Below, in pieces: positions 17,077-25,339 of a DNA stretch of 39,902 nucleotides. The first letter of the stretch is position 1. The number at the start of each line of letters is the position of its first letter. Source of the DNA: Nostoc spongiaeforme FACHB-130 (lineage in GTDB: Bacteria > Cyanobacteriota > Cyanobacteriia > Cyanobacteriales > Nostocaceae); NCBI RefSeq assembly GCF_014698475.1, contig NZ_JACJTB010000057.1, positions 1 through 39,902 of the forward strand. Reading direction: 5' to 3'. The position numbers and the translations under genes are program-made. The notes under the pieces are model-generated. The model ran no database searches, had not been told where the DNA came from, and saw only the letters and a program-made list of their open reading frames with translations.

Positions 17077-17106
17077 ACTACACTAAACTGAGAGAAATAG
17101 TGTAGT
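17077..17106 (+). promoter_or_regulatory. hairpin enclosing the ribosome-binding site of the 17109 gene
   Basis: ACTACACTA (17077-17085) and TAGTGTAGT (17098-17106) are perfect inverted 9-mers around the loop AACTGAGAGAAA, ending two bases before the ATG at 17109. The only purine-rich Shine-Dalgarno candidate, GAGAG, is in the loop. Such a structure could control ribosome access, or the repeat could be a protein-binding operator. Confidence 0.5.
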
Positions 17107-17108
17107 AT

Positions 17109-17570
17109 ATGAAAAGCATCCAAAAACATAGTCAAGAGTCGAGTTTAGCAGCAAGAGTATTCTCAGAGTCTTTATTTCAGGCTGTGACTCAGGAATCCCC
17201 AAAAAATATATTTAAAAGGTTGAGAGGTGGATTCTTGCTGGTACTTGGATATTTATTATCCCCCCTATGTTGGTGGAATGACCTGTTATTCAATCTACCC
17301 ATTGCTTACTTTTTTGGATACTTATGTAGTCTAGTGTCTTCCAAATTGCTCATTCCTGGTTCAATTCTAGGTTACTGGCTCTCCAATGTTGCGGGAATTC
17401 TCTTAATGCAATTTGGTTCTCAAGATATTTTTCAAAAAAACTCTCAAGAACGTAATCTGAAAAAGGAACTTTTATCAGGTTTTATTTCATCGACTGTTTA
17501 TACTTTAATAATTATATTATTGCTTCAATTGAAGATAGTCGAAACTCCTGCCTTATTTGCTAATAGCTAA
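17109..17570 (+). CDS. small membrane protein of unknown function
   Basis: A 153-residue protein I cannot name. Residues 1-40 are polar and soluble. Three or four hydrophobic stretches follow: about 41-60 (GGFLLVLGYLLSPLCWW), 62-80 (LFNLPIAYFFGYLCSL), 83-105 (LLIPGSILGYWLSNVAGILL) and 125-147 (GFISSTVYTLIIILLLQLK). The WWNDLLFNLPIAY phrase and the absence of charged residues inside the helices suggest an integral membrane protein. A hairpin precedes its start codon. It converges on the prohibitin-like gene, and a shared terminator lies between them. A link to the SPFH neighbour is possible but unproved. Confidence 0.7.
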   Translation: MKSIQKHSQESSLAARVFSESLFQAVTQESPKNIFKRLRGGFLLVLGYLLSPLCWWNDLLFNLPIAYFFGYLCSLVSSKLLIPGSILGYWLSNVAGILLMQFGSQDIFQKNSQERNLKKELLSGFISSTVYTLIIILLLQLKIVETPALFANS

Positions 17571-17587
17571 TAATTTGTAAGAATTTG

Positions 17588-17634
17588 AAAAGTATGAACC
17601 AGAAGCAAGAAGTATTTTGCTGACTCATACTTTT
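17588..17634. terminator. bidirectional terminator between convergent genes
   Basis: AAAAGTATGA (17588-17597) pairs with TCATACTTTT (17625-17634), followed by TTT on the plus strand and by TTTTC on the minus strand. The interior holds a second small pair, AGCAA/TTGCT. It serves the 17109 gene and, read the other way, the SPFH gene that ends at 17635. Confidence 0.65.
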
Positions 17635-18456
17635 TTACTTATAAAATTTAATAAATTCACTAAAATCCCATATTTTAGGACTTTCTTTACCGATAACTAA
17701 GGGTAGTTTTCCATTCCATTTATCTATTGCTTGCTTTTGTAGCAATTCTTTTGTTAGTCCGTTACGTAGTAATTTATAAATTTCAGCTTCTCCTTTCGCT
17801 AAATTAACTTTAGCTTCTGCTTCTTTAGCTGCTTTTAACGCTAAAAATTCTGAGCGTTTTGCATCTTGTTCAGCAATTTGTTTTGCTTCTACTGCTTCAC
17901 CAAATAACTCAGAAAAATGGACATGGACTAATGAGATATCGTCAACTGCAATATGATAGTTACGCAAACGAGTAGTTAAAGCTTGGTCTACTTCTAATTT
18001 TACTTTTCCGCGCTTAGTAATAATTTCTTCCGCAGTATATTGGGCAATGACGGCTTTAAGAACTTCCTCAACTGCTGGATTAATAATCTTATCAACAATA
18101 CTTTGCTCGTTGCCGATTTGTTGATAAATAATGTTAGCTTCTACTGGAATTATATGCCAATTCAAAGCAACATCAGTGAACACATCTTGTAAATCTTTAG
18201 AAGAAGCTTCAGCAGATATTTCCTGTTTTTGAACACGAACACTTAACTTGGCAACTGTATTAACTACTGGAATAATTAAATGAAGTCCTTCTCCTAATAT
18301 TTGCTTTTGTACCTCGCCAAACTTCATTAATACGCCCCGTTCTCCTGCACCGACAATTACGCAGGGTGTGAGCAAGATAGTAATTAGAAATAAAAAAGCA
18401 GTGAATCTCCCAGCATTTTTAAAGGTTTTATTATTTTTCATATTCATGCTCAACAT
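17635..18456 (-). CDS. prohibitin-like SPFH domain membrane protein
   Basis: The protein has an N-terminal membrane anchor (FTAFLFLITILLTPCVIVGAGERGVLMKFGEV), then an SPFH/band 7 domain with EGLHLIIPVVNTVAKLSVRVQKQE, and a coiled-coil tail rich in A, E and K (AEQDAKRSEFLALKAAKEAEAKVNLAKGEAE), ending WNGKLPLVIG as prohibitins do. Prohibitin-like proteins form ring scaffolds on membranes that guard protease and protein-quality functions. The frame is open to a TTG at 18465; I place the start at the first ATG (18456), and ATGs at 18447 and 18441 are alternatives because no ribosome-binding site is decisive. About 273 residues is normal. It lies 51 bp downstream of a CadD-like gene on the same strand, so the two could be cotranscribed. 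Confidence 0.88.
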   Translation of the reverse strand: MLSMNMKNNKTFKNAGRFTAFLFLITILLTPCVIVGAGERGVLMKFGEVQKQILGEGLHLIIPVVNTVAKLSVRVQKQEISAEASSKDLQDVFTDVALNWHIIPVEANIIYQQIGNEQSIVDKIINPAVEEVLKAVIAQYTAEEIITKRGKVKLEVDQALTTRLRNYHIAVDDISLVHVHFSELFGEAVEAKQIAEQDAKRSEFLALKAAKEAEAKVNLAKGEAEIYKLLRNGLTKELLQKQAIDKWNGKLPLVIGKESPKIWDFSEFIKFYK

Positions 18457-18507
18457 TAGCTGCAAGAAGAGAGTGAATGATTGAATAAATTTTAAAGCTA
18501 ATTTAAC

Positions 18508-19179
18508 CTATTTTTTCACTAATACTATTAAACAACAGCAACTTGCAACTAATTGTATCAAACTCAAAGCTTCTGTTTTTAATATAATAAACGAACCTAA
18601 ACCTATTAGAATGAAAGGTACAATATGGTTAACGTAGCGATTTAAGGTATGCGCGATCGCTGGCTGATTGGTGAGTTTATATGCTGAATAGCATAAAACC
18701 CCCAATAATAAAAAAAATATTCCAATAATTATCCAAAAGCTAGTTAAATTACTACTAGCAAATAACGGTACATACACGCTAACATTATCACCGCCATTAG
18801 CAATGGTCACTGCTGCTACGGTATAAGTTTGCGGTGAAATAAAACTAGTGGCTAGTTCCTCTGAAGCTGGCATAGTTTCTTCTACCAACCTTTCTATAGA
18901 ATCATCTTCCTGATTGATTAAACTGCTCATACCTATAGCAATTGGTATTAAACCCAATAAACTAATCCAGTTTGCTCCTAACACAAAACCGCCAAATAAA
19001 CCAGATAAACTGAGGGCTAATAGTACAATAAAACCTAAATACTGACCAAAAAAAATATGCTGTGGTCGAAAGTAAGAATTTATTTGCGAAAACAACATGA
19101 GCAAAATTGCAATATCATCAATATTGGTAGAGATAAATGCAACTACACCTGTGCTAATAGCAGTAATTAACTCATTCAT
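18508..19179 (-). CDS. CadD family cadmium-resistance-type transporter (copy 1)
   Basis: A 223-residue integral membrane protein of the CadD family, with about five or six helices. Family marks are STNIDDIAILLMLFSQ (helix 1), FRPQHIFFGQYLGF, and VTIANGGDNVSVYVPLFA in the second half, a repeat of the same acidic-in-helix theme. The loop between the halves is acidic (QEDDSIERLVEETMP). CadD was defined in staphylococci as a cadmium-resistance protein; the substrate of cyanobacterial members is not established. Four family members lie within 5.5 kb here. Its start lies only 23 bp from the start of copy 2 on the opposite strand. AAGGA lies directly before the ATG, which is unusually close. Confidence 0.85.
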   Translation of the reverse strand: MNELITAISTGVVAFISTNIDDIAILLMLFSQINSYFRPQHIFFGQYLGFIVLLALSLSGLFGGFVLGANWISLLGLIPIAIGMSSLINQEDDSIERLVEETMPASEELATSFISPQTYTVAAVTIANGGDNVSVYVPLFASSNLTSFWIIIGIFFLLLGVLCYSAYKLTNQPAIAHTLNRYVNHIVPFILIGLGSFIILKTEALSLIQLVASCCCLIVLVKK

Positions 19180-19202
19180 TTCCTTTTGGTTGAAAATTTA
19201 GC

Positions 19203-19865
19203 ATGATTAACTTAGGTACATCTTTTATTGAGGCAATTATCGCTTTCACAGCTACAAATATTGATGACATCATAATTTTGCTTCTACTCTTCTCTCAGGT
19301 AGATGGAAATTTTCGACGGCGACATATTGTGCTTGGTCAATATCTTGGTTTTGTTGCTATCATCATTGCTAGCTTACCTGGATTTTTTGGTGGTTTGATT
19401 ATACAGCGAGAGTGGATAGGATTACTTGGAATATTACCAATAATAATTGGTTTGATGCAATTGCTCAACCAAGAACAAGAAACCATAGAAATTCAAACGG
19501 TAACAACTGAATTTAAACAGTCTTCACCGGTTAATTCTTTATTGTCTTTCATTTTAAGTATTTTACATCCCCAAACTTATAAAGTTGCAGCAATCAAAAT
19601 TGCTAATGGTGGAGATAATATCAGTATTTATATTCCTTTATTTGCTGGGCAGAATTTTGCCAGTTTGGGAGTTATTTTAAGTGTATTTTTTATAATGCTA
19701 GGAATTTTATGTGCGGCTGCTTATCTATTAAGCCAACACACTACTATTGCCTATATTTTAAGTCGCTACGGTAAAGTTATTGTACCTTTTGTCTTAATTG
19801 GCTTAGGTTTATTCATTCTCTACGAAAGAGGTACATTTACCCTCTTACCTTGGATGAGAAGCTAA
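19203..19865 (+). CDS. CadD family transporter (copy 2)
   Basis: A 220-residue membrane protein with the CadD signatures ATNIDDIIILLLLFSQ, FRRRHIVLGQYLGF and IKIANGGDNISIYIPLFA. Four to six hydrophobic helices span the protein, and a polar loop (EQETIEIQTVTTEFKQ) joins the two halves. It is divergent from copy 1 with a 23-bp gap, so its promoter must overlap the other gene. No convincing Shine-Dalgarno precedes the ATG. It is closest in motif detail to copies 1 and 4. Followed by about 400 bp without a gene before the TSUP permease. Family is clear; the transported ion is not. Confidence 0.85.
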   Translation: MINLGTSFIEAIIAFTATNIDDIIILLLLFSQVDGNFRRRHIVLGQYLGFVAIIIASLPGFFGGLIIQREWIGLLGILPIIIGLMQLLNQEQETIEIQTVTTEFKQSSPVNSLLSFILSILHPQTYKVAAIKIANGGDNISIYIPLFAGQNFASLGVILSVFFIMLGILCAAAYLLSQHTTIAYILSRYGKVIVPFVLIGLGLFILYERGTFTLLPWMRS

Positions 19866-20266
19866 CTAACACAGTATCCAATATTAAGTGAGCGATCGCC
19901 TAATAACAAAAAATATATTTAATCAGTGATTTTTTAAGCTTTAATCTGGTTGTTTAAAACACTGTGGTCTAGTTAAATACTGAAGCTTAAATATCTTTAT
20001 TAACGATGTTAATTAAAAATCAAATCTATTTTAATAGTATAAATTAATACTCGCCCTTTGTTTAATTCCTAAAAATCTAGACTTTTCTCATACTTTAATA
20101 TTAAAATACGGTAAATCGGTCAAATTAAAGTATTTAATACTATCTTCTCTAAATTTATTCAAAACTTGCAATTCTATGAAACCTTTTACACAACAGCGTT
20201 ACAGCCAATCTTTTAGTGTCAGCTAGACAAAGCCACATTCACAAAACCCCGGTTCAGGACAGGAGT
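19866..20266. other. intergenic region before the TSUP gene (401 bp)
   Basis: No gene supported. It is AT-rich and contains one GCGATCGC (HIP1) site near 19893. The TSUP reading frame can be extended back to a GTG at 20216, but that part lacks family features. No strong hairpin found. Confidence 0.45.
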
Positions 20267-21058
20267 ATGGATTTTTTATTACTGCCTCTTTTCAGCTTTT
20301 TAGTTGGTATTGTTGTAGGTCTGACAGGAATTGGTGGTGCTTCTCTCATCACTCCAATGTTGATTTTTGTTTTTCAAGTACCACCTGCGATCGCAGTAAG
20401 TTCTGATGTAGTTGCAGCGACATTGATGAAAGTCGTTGGTAGTATCAAACATTGGCAGCAACAAACTCTCGATAGAGAAGTCGTCAAATGGCTGGCTTTG
20501 GGGAGCGTTCCTGGTTCCTTACTAGGAGTTGGAATACTACATCTGATCAAACTCAAGGCTGAACATAACTTGAATAACATCATGCTGCACTTGCTAGGCG
20601 TGACAATTTTGTTAGTCACTGTTTTTGCTTTGATGCAAATGCTGGTACTAACCTTTTTCCCAAAAGTACAACTACCTGAACTACCTAAATTTGACTTAAC
20701 TACTGGAGTAGGACGTTTACAAACATTAACTGTAGGAGCATTTTTAGGCTGTGTTGTAGGTCTAACTAGTGTTGCTTCTGGTTCAATGTTTGCCTTAGCA
20801 CTGATTACATTTTTTCGGTTAGATACCCGAAAGTTAGTTGGCACAGATATTTCCCAAGCTGCCATTCTGTTAATATTCACTGCTATCGGACATCTGACGT
20901 TGGGAACAGTGGACTGGAATTTAGTATTACCAATATGGCTTGGTTCAGTACCAGGAGTATTACTAGGAGCGAAAGTCTGTCAAATTGCGCCCCAAAAACC
21001 ACTGCGATTTATGGTTTATTTTATCTTGATGATGGTGAGCTTAAAGTTGGTTTATTAA
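20267..21058 (+). CDS. TauE/SafE (TSUP, DUF81) family permease
   Basis: A 263-residue inner-membrane permease with eight or so helices. The start ATG at 20267 gives the usual TSUP opening LLLPLFSFLVGIVVGLTGIGG; AGGAG lies one base from it, which is very close, so the GTG at 20216 cannot be excluded. The internal repeat of the family is visible: GLTGIGGASLITPML in the first half and GLTSVASGSMFALALITFF in the second, each followed by a conserved TDISQ/SSDVVAAT-like stretch. TSUP proteins carry sulfite, sulfoacetate, taurine-derived or other organic anions. Its stop codon is 3 bp from that of the convergent CadD copy 3, and sulfur genes follow downstream, so a sulfur anion is a reasonable guess. 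Confidence 0.85.
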   Translation: MDFLLLPLFSFLVGIVVGLTGIGGASLITPMLIFVFQVPPAIAVSSDVVAATLMKVVGSIKHWQQQTLDREVVKWLALGSVPGSLLGVGILHLIKLKAEHNLNNIMLHLLGVTILLVTVFALMQMLVLTFFPKVQLPELPKFDLTTGVGRLQTLTVGAFLGCVVGLTSVASGSMFALALITFFRLDTRKLVGTDISQAAILLIFTAIGHLTLGTVDWNLVLPIWLGSVPGVLLGAKVCQIAPQKPLRFMVYFILMMVSLKLVY

Positions 21059-21061
21059 GCT

Positions 21062-21778
21062 CTAATTAGGAAACATGGCAATATTAGGTAAGAGTCGATA
21101 CGTTTCACTTTTGATCAAGATAGAGAATCCTAAATAAATCAAGACGATAGGACAGACTTTACGAGCATAACGAGCTAGTACAGGAGTCATCAGAGGATTA
21201 CGAGTCAGGTAGTAGGAGAGAAAACACCACAGTCCAACCGTCAAATAGCAAACACTCAAAATCACACCCAAGCTAGGAAGACTACTGCTGGCAAATAACG
21301 GTACATAAATCCCAATGTTATTTCCACCATTAGCAATAGTTACCGCAGAAACACGATAAGTCTGAGGATCTTGCAGAGTTGCTAATAAAGATTTTTGATG
21401 TCGCTGTGATTTTGTCCGAGTGTCGAAGTTAATTGTCACATCTTGTACTATTTCTCCCTCAGTTTCTCGATTGAGAAGATGATTAATACCAATGGCAACT
21501 GGTAAAAAACCTAGTAATCCAATCCAGGTATGAGGAATAATCAGACCACCTAAAAAACCAGGGAGACTGGCGATTACTAATACAGTAAATCCGAGAAATT
21601 CACCTACAATAATATGTTTTGGACGAAAGGTGCGATTGACTTTACCGAAAAATGCTGTCAAGTACAAGTTGTCGTCAAAAGTAGTAGCAAGCGCAGTAGA
21701 AATCCCGATAATGATAGTACCAACTAACCAACTCATATATGTTGCTCGCAAGGACGTAATTCTGTTCTCCTTAGTCAC
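21062..21778 (-). CDS. divergent CadD family transporter (copy 3)
   Basis: A 238-residue membrane protein recognisable as CadD family but the most divergent of the four here. Helix 1 reads ATTFDDNLYLTAFFGKV instead of the TNxDD-ILLFSQ consensus, the next motif is FRPKHIIVGEFLGF, and the second-half motif is IANGGNNIGIYVPLFA, with N where the other copies have D. A longer N-terminus (about 15 residues) precedes helix 1. These changes in acidic membrane residues may mean a different substrate or a regulatory role. It converges on the TSUP permease gene with a 3-bp gap. Its 5' end faces the LysR gene at a distance of about 200 bp. Confidence 0.8.
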   Translation of the reverse strand: MTKENRITSLRATYMSWLVGTIIIGISTALATTFDDNLYLTAFFGKVNRTFRPKHIIVGEFLGFTVLVIASLPGFLGGLIIPHTWIGLLGFLPVAIGINHLLNRETEGEIVQDVTINFDTRTKSQRHQKSLLATLQDPQTYRVSAVTIANGGNNIGIYVPLFASSSLPSLGVILSVCYLTVGLWCFLSYYLTRNPLMTPVLARYARKVCPIVLIYLGFSILIKSETYRLLPNIAMFPN

Positions 21779-21983
21779 TCTCTATTGGTCATAAAGAGGT
21801 TACATCAGGAGATGGTTTGATTATTATGCCTAGTATCAACAAACAGACGTTATCAAAAAGCTTCATGTGATTGATTTCCTGAGCAGATACTTGGCTTTAC
21901 CTGGTGCTAATAATATTTCTTTCGGCTTGATAAGAGCAAATATTCTTTCTTTTTAAAACGATAAATAAAAATAATAGTTTAAA

Positions 21984-22919
21984 TTAAGCAACTTGTATGT
22001 TGTCTTGCATGAGCATATTTTCAAAAGCAAGCATGACTTGTGTATGGAAACGTTGACGATGTTTTAGTTTCCAAATCGGCTGAATAATTTCTAATTTCTT
22101 TGTAGATTTTTTTTGCGGATTAGTAATTTGTACAGCGTGTAATGTTCCTAGTTGTAATTCTTTTTTGACCATTAATTCTGGAAGTGCGGCTGCGCCAACT
22201 CCACTTTCGACAACAGCTTTCACCATTTCGCTAGTGTTAAAATTCAGCACAACATCTAGATTTTTGGGTTCAATACCCCAACTTTGTAAGGCTTGATCAA
22301 ACATCTGCTGTGCGCCAGAACCAGACTCACGCATCACCCAACTTGTATGCAATAATTCATCTAAATAAATCTCATGACGTTGAGACCAAGGATGGGATTT
22401 ACCTACAACAATTTGCAAGCGATCGCTTCCTATTTCATCTTTCTCTAAAGATTGCTGCAATGATGGTTTAATATCTCCTGTTACAAAACCCAAATCATAC
22501 ATCCCTACAGCAGTTCCTTCACAAATTTCTTCGGCATTCCCTAACTTACAATTGATAAAAATACCCGGATATAACTGCTTAAATTGACTGATTTTTTCAG
22601 GTAGCCAATAGTTACCAACTGTGAGACTTGCTCCGATTTTTAACTCTCCTCGTTGCAGATTATTTAATTCCTTCAAGCCTCGTTCTGTTAACTCTACATG
22701 GTCGAGAATTTTTTGCGCTTCACCTTGTAATAACTTCCCTGCATCTGTAATCTCGATATGACGACCAATGCGATGAAACAACCTGACACCGTACTCTGTC
22801 TCTAAGCTTTGAATAGCAGCACTGACGGCTGGTTGAGTGATATACAATGCTTCTGCTGCACGGGTGAAGTGCAACATTTCTGCTACGGCTAAAAAAATTC
22901 GCAACTGTTCCAGCGTCAT
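21984..22919 (-). CDS. LysR family transcriptional regulator
   Basis: The 311-residue protein has the LysR helix-turn-helix at its N-terminus (LRIFLAVAEMLHFTRAAEAL, then ITQPAVSAAIQSLE) and the substrate-binding domain that starts near residue 90 (GELKIGASLTVGNYWLPE). Two Rossmann-like lobes follow, with the effector-contact phrase SGVGAAALPELMV. LysR proteins usually activate a neighbouring gene in response to a pathway metabolite. The likely targets here are the CadD copy 4 gene, which is divergent across a 350-bp spacer, and possibly copy 3 downstream on the same strand. With sulfur genes nearby, a sulfur-related effector is plausible but not shown. It does not look like NtcB or RbcR by any distinctive motif I could use. 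Confidence 0.88.
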   Translation of the reverse strand: MTLEQLRIFLAVAEMLHFTRAAEALYITQPAVSAAIQSLETEYGVRLFHRIGRHIEITDAGKLLQGEAQKILDHVELTERGLKELNNLQRGELKIGASLTVGNYWLPEKISQFKQLYPGIFINCKLGNAEEICEGTAVGMYDLGFVTGDIKPSLQQSLEKDEIGSDRLQIVVGKSHPWSQRHEIYLDELLHTSWVMRESGSGAQQMFDQALQSWGIEPKNLDVVLNFNTSEMVKAVVESGVGAAALPELMVKKELQLGTLHAVQITNPQKKSTKKLEIIQPIWKLKHRQRFHTQVMLAFENMLMQDNIQVA

Positions 22920-23269
22920 TTGGACTATGTACGGGCTTGTATCTTAGTTATTTTGAAGACCTGGAGCTATTATACGGTAAATGCACAGGAAAACTGTAGA
23001 TAATTGTAAATGTTTTTAGTTCGATAGTTTGAGGCATATCTGCATCATCATAAATTCAGTCTATGGATTTAACAAAAAAGACTGTTTGCTCTTATTGATG
23101 GGGAGCCATAGAGTGAAACTATGCCTTTTTTACAGGCTCTCTAGGAAAAAAGCCAAATTTAGCTACTCATTAGAAAACCCAAAACCAAAGATGAAAAAGG
23201 TTTTCTTTCCCTACTACCTTGTTCAAGCTAGCCGCTAGCCTCTAATCTCCAGCTATATTACGACGCACA
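22920..23269. promoter_or_regulatory. divergent control region between LysR and CadD copy 4 (350 bp)
   Basis: No real gene; a 69-codon frame at 23029-23238 lacks coding character. AGAAAACC (23172-23179) and GGTTTTCT (23199-23206) can form an 8-bp stem with a 19-nt loop in the leader of CadD copy 4, ending 63 bases before its start codon. LysR-type binding sites are expected here, but I could not pick a convincing T-N11-A palindrome. Confidence 0.4.
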
Positions 23270-24022
23270 ATGAACCAATTACTAACCTCTTTTCCTGTAG
23301 CATTTACCGCTTTTGCTGCTACCAATCTTGACGATATCGTTATCTTGTCGCTGTTTTTCTCACAAATCAATGCTTGCTTTCGCCGTCGTCATATTGTTAT
23401 TGGTCAGTATTTGGGCTTTAGTGCGTTAGTAATTGCAAGTTTACCTAGCTTCTTTGGCAAGCTCATCCTACCCGAATCTTGGATTGGGTTACTTGGTATT
23501 GTACCAATCATCATTGGGATCAATCGCTTATTCAATCAAGATACTAACGACACAGAAGATTTAAATACCTGTGAATCTTCGCCAACTTGGTGGAGTAATT
23601 TTCTTTCACCCCAAGCCTATAGTGTGGCAGCAGTTACGATCGCCAATGGTAGCGATAACATTAGTATCTATATGCCCATATTTGCTACCCATACATGGGA
23701 CAGCTTAATCATAATTTTGTTAGTCTTCTTTGTGATGGTAGGGGTGTGGTGTTATACAGCTTACCGCTTAACTCAAACAGAAGCGATCGCTTCTGTAATT
23801 AATCGCTATGGTAATTCTTTAGTTCCCTTTATTCTCATAGGATTAGGCGTTTCCATCTTAATACAGAGTCACACGTTAGAAACTCCTGTCTTAGCTTTGA
23901 TCACCTGTATCAATATTGGTGCTTACCTATTAATTACAGGCAAGAATGCCTGGCGAGAAATTTATAAATTTTCTTTGGGATCACCGGAAGCTGAAGTTTT
24001 ATTCAGAGTCAAACAAAAATAG
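23270..24022 (+). CDS. CadD family transporter (copy 4)
   Basis: A 250-residue membrane protein with ATNLDDIVILSLFFSQ, FRRRHIVIGQYLGF and VTIANGSDNISIYMPIFA, all CadD signatures. It is longer than copies 1 and 2 because an extra hydrophobic helix (VLALITCINIGAYLLITG) and a basic tail follow the usual end. The loop between halves contains DTNDTEDLN, rich in acidic residues. It is divergent from the LysR gene and probably controlled by it. An exported protein gene starts 60 bp downstream in the same direction, and no terminator is visible between them, so the two may form an operon. Confidence 0.85.
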   Translation: MNQLLTSFPVAFTAFAATNLDDIVILSLFFSQINACFRRRHIVIGQYLGFSALVIASLPSFFGKLILPESWIGLLGIVPIIIGINRLFNQDTNDTEDLNTCESSPTWWSNFLSPQAYSVAAVTIANGSDNISIYMPIFATHTWDSLIIILLVFFVMVGVWCYTAYRLTQTEAIASVINRYGNSLVPFILIGLGVSILIQSHTLETPVLALITCINIGAYLLITGKNAWREIYKFSLGSPEAEVLFRVKQK

Positions 24023-24082
24023 GCTTTGACTTTAGCCTATTCCATTAGACAAATAAAAATCTAGCTCTTTGAGGAGAGAACT

Positions 24083-24706
24083 ATGAAATTTTTCAAAAAT
24101 GCTCTTGTTAAAACTACACTGGTTTGCTTGTTGCTGTTAGTTAACTTAATGATTGCTCAACCATCTTGGGCAGAGAAAAAAATAACTGCTGATCCAGACT
24201 ATATAGAAATCACAAAATCGCTAGAATCCTCTTTACAAGACAAACAAACCCAAGGTTCAACACCAGAAATAGAACAAACAATCTCTAACTTAAAATACCA
24301 AAAATATATCTTAGAAAATAGTGAAGACCCTGTAGGAATCTGCCGTAATGACACAGATAAAACACTGTTAATCTATGGAGAAAAACCTAAAAAATCTACA
24401 TCAACCTACGATAATGAATTGTATCTGCTACCGAGTGGTGTAGAAACAGATGACGAGTGGGATTGTCAAGGTGTATATATTCCAGGACAAGCGGCTACAG
24501 CAGAACAAGCGGCTATACCTGCTAAAGCGGTTAAGATTTTTCATGGAACTCGGTTAGTCGCTACAACCAATTCCCAATCTGGAGAACTTGAATTTAATCT
24601 TCCCCCAGCTAAAGTTTTTCAATCTGGCGAAGCTAACTGGTTTATTCCTGATGACTTGCAAGCTGTACTCAATACAGGAATAAGAACTGCAAAAATTAAC
24701 GATTAA
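24083..24706 (+). CDS. exported protein of unknown function
   Basis: A 207-residue protein with a clear signal peptide (KTTLVCLLLLVNLMIAQPSWA, cleavage after the AxA-like PSWA at about residue 30). The mature part starts with a helical, charged region (ITKSLESSLQDKQTQ...EIEQTISNLKYQKYILE), then a segment with two cysteines that could form a disulfide (GICRNDTD and EWDCQG), then a low-complexity alanine stretch (AATAEQAAIPAKA). I do not recognise the family. The start has a good ribosome-binding site (GAGGAGAG). It follows CadD copy 4 by 60 bp and is followed by a terminator, so it may be a periplasmic partner of that transporter. Confidence 0.7.
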   Translation: MKFFKNALVKTTLVCLLLLVNLMIAQPSWAEKKITADPDYIEITKSLESSLQDKQTQGSTPEIEQTISNLKYQKYILENSEDPVGICRNDTDKTLLIYGEKPKKSTSTYDNELYLLPSGVETDDEWDCQGVYIPGQAATAEQAAIPAKAVKIFHGTRLVATTNSQSGELEFNLPPAKVFQSGEANWFIPDDLQAVLNTGIRTAKIND

Positions 24707-24744
24707 ATCAAGGTTTGTACTGGAATATGCAGGTTGATTAAAAC

Positions 24745-24773
24745 AAGAGTCAGAATTTTTCTGGCTCTTTTAT
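24745..24773 (+). terminator. intrinsic terminator after the exported-protein gene
   Basis: AAGAGTCAGAA (24745-24755) pairs with TTCTGGCTCTT (24759-24769) with one G-U position and a TTT loop, and runs into TTATTT. It closes the possible CadD copy 4 / exported protein operon. Confidence 0.75.
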
Positions 24774-24911
24774 TTACGATTTATATTAAGATAAATTAAA
24801 ATACGCCAATAAAAAATATCAATAATGAAACATCAATAAAATTGTTTTATTAAAAGCTCTATATCAATAAATATAAACAATTTGACATTGCTACTTAAAT
24901 ACATAAATCCC

Positions 24912-25337
24912 ATGAAAATAGACGCAGAAAAATCAACAGTGAACAATATAGCAAAAAAGAAATACAGGTCAGATAGAATCCGGGATCACTTAGCCAATGA
25001 ACGTACTTATTTAGCATGGATGCGGAGTGGTATTGCACTCATGGGTTTTGGTGTGTTGATTGTACGATTGCGGATTATCCGTCCCCCACTAGCACCACAA
25101 CTTCCTGGTAATGGTTGGAAGTTAGGTTTAGCATTTTCTTTGGTAGGAGTATTAACAGTTTTACTTTCAACACAGCATTATTTTGCCGTTCGTCGAGATA
25201 TTGACGAAGATACTTATCAACCGCCAGACCGTTGGATATTATTAGCGAGTATAGCTGTGCTTCTCCTTGGTGGTGGCGTACTATACTATGTATTCACAGT
25301 TCCACTAGACTATTTGAATAGTTACATTTTGGAGTAA
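24912..25337 (+). CDS. DUF202/YidH family membrane protein
   Basis: The 141-residue protein has the DUF202 signature RDHLANERTYLAWMRSGIALMGFGVLIVR, followed by two more membrane helices (LGLAFSLVGVLTVLLSTQHYF and WILLASIAVLLLGGGVLYYVF). YidH-like proteins are small three-helix inner-membrane proteins of unknown function. The frame begins at a TTG at 24882; the ATG at 24912 is a more likely start, though the ribosome-binding site is weak. The N-terminal 25 residues are basic. It is the last gene before the cysteine cluster and is followed directly by a heptamer repeat tract. Confidence 0.82.
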   Translation: MKIDAEKSTVNNIAKKKYRSDRIRDHLANERTYLAWMRSGIALMGFGVLIVRLRIIRPPLAPQLPGNGWKLGLAFSLVGVLTVLLSTQHYFAVRRDIDEDTYQPPDRWILLASIAVLLLGGGVLYYVFTVPLDYLNSYILE

Positions 25338-25339
25338 GA

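Noticed and set aside
23029-23238. 69-codon frame upstream of CadD copy 4
   Set aside because: Basic, low-quality composition, no ribosome-binding site, no family; more likely leader or control DNA.
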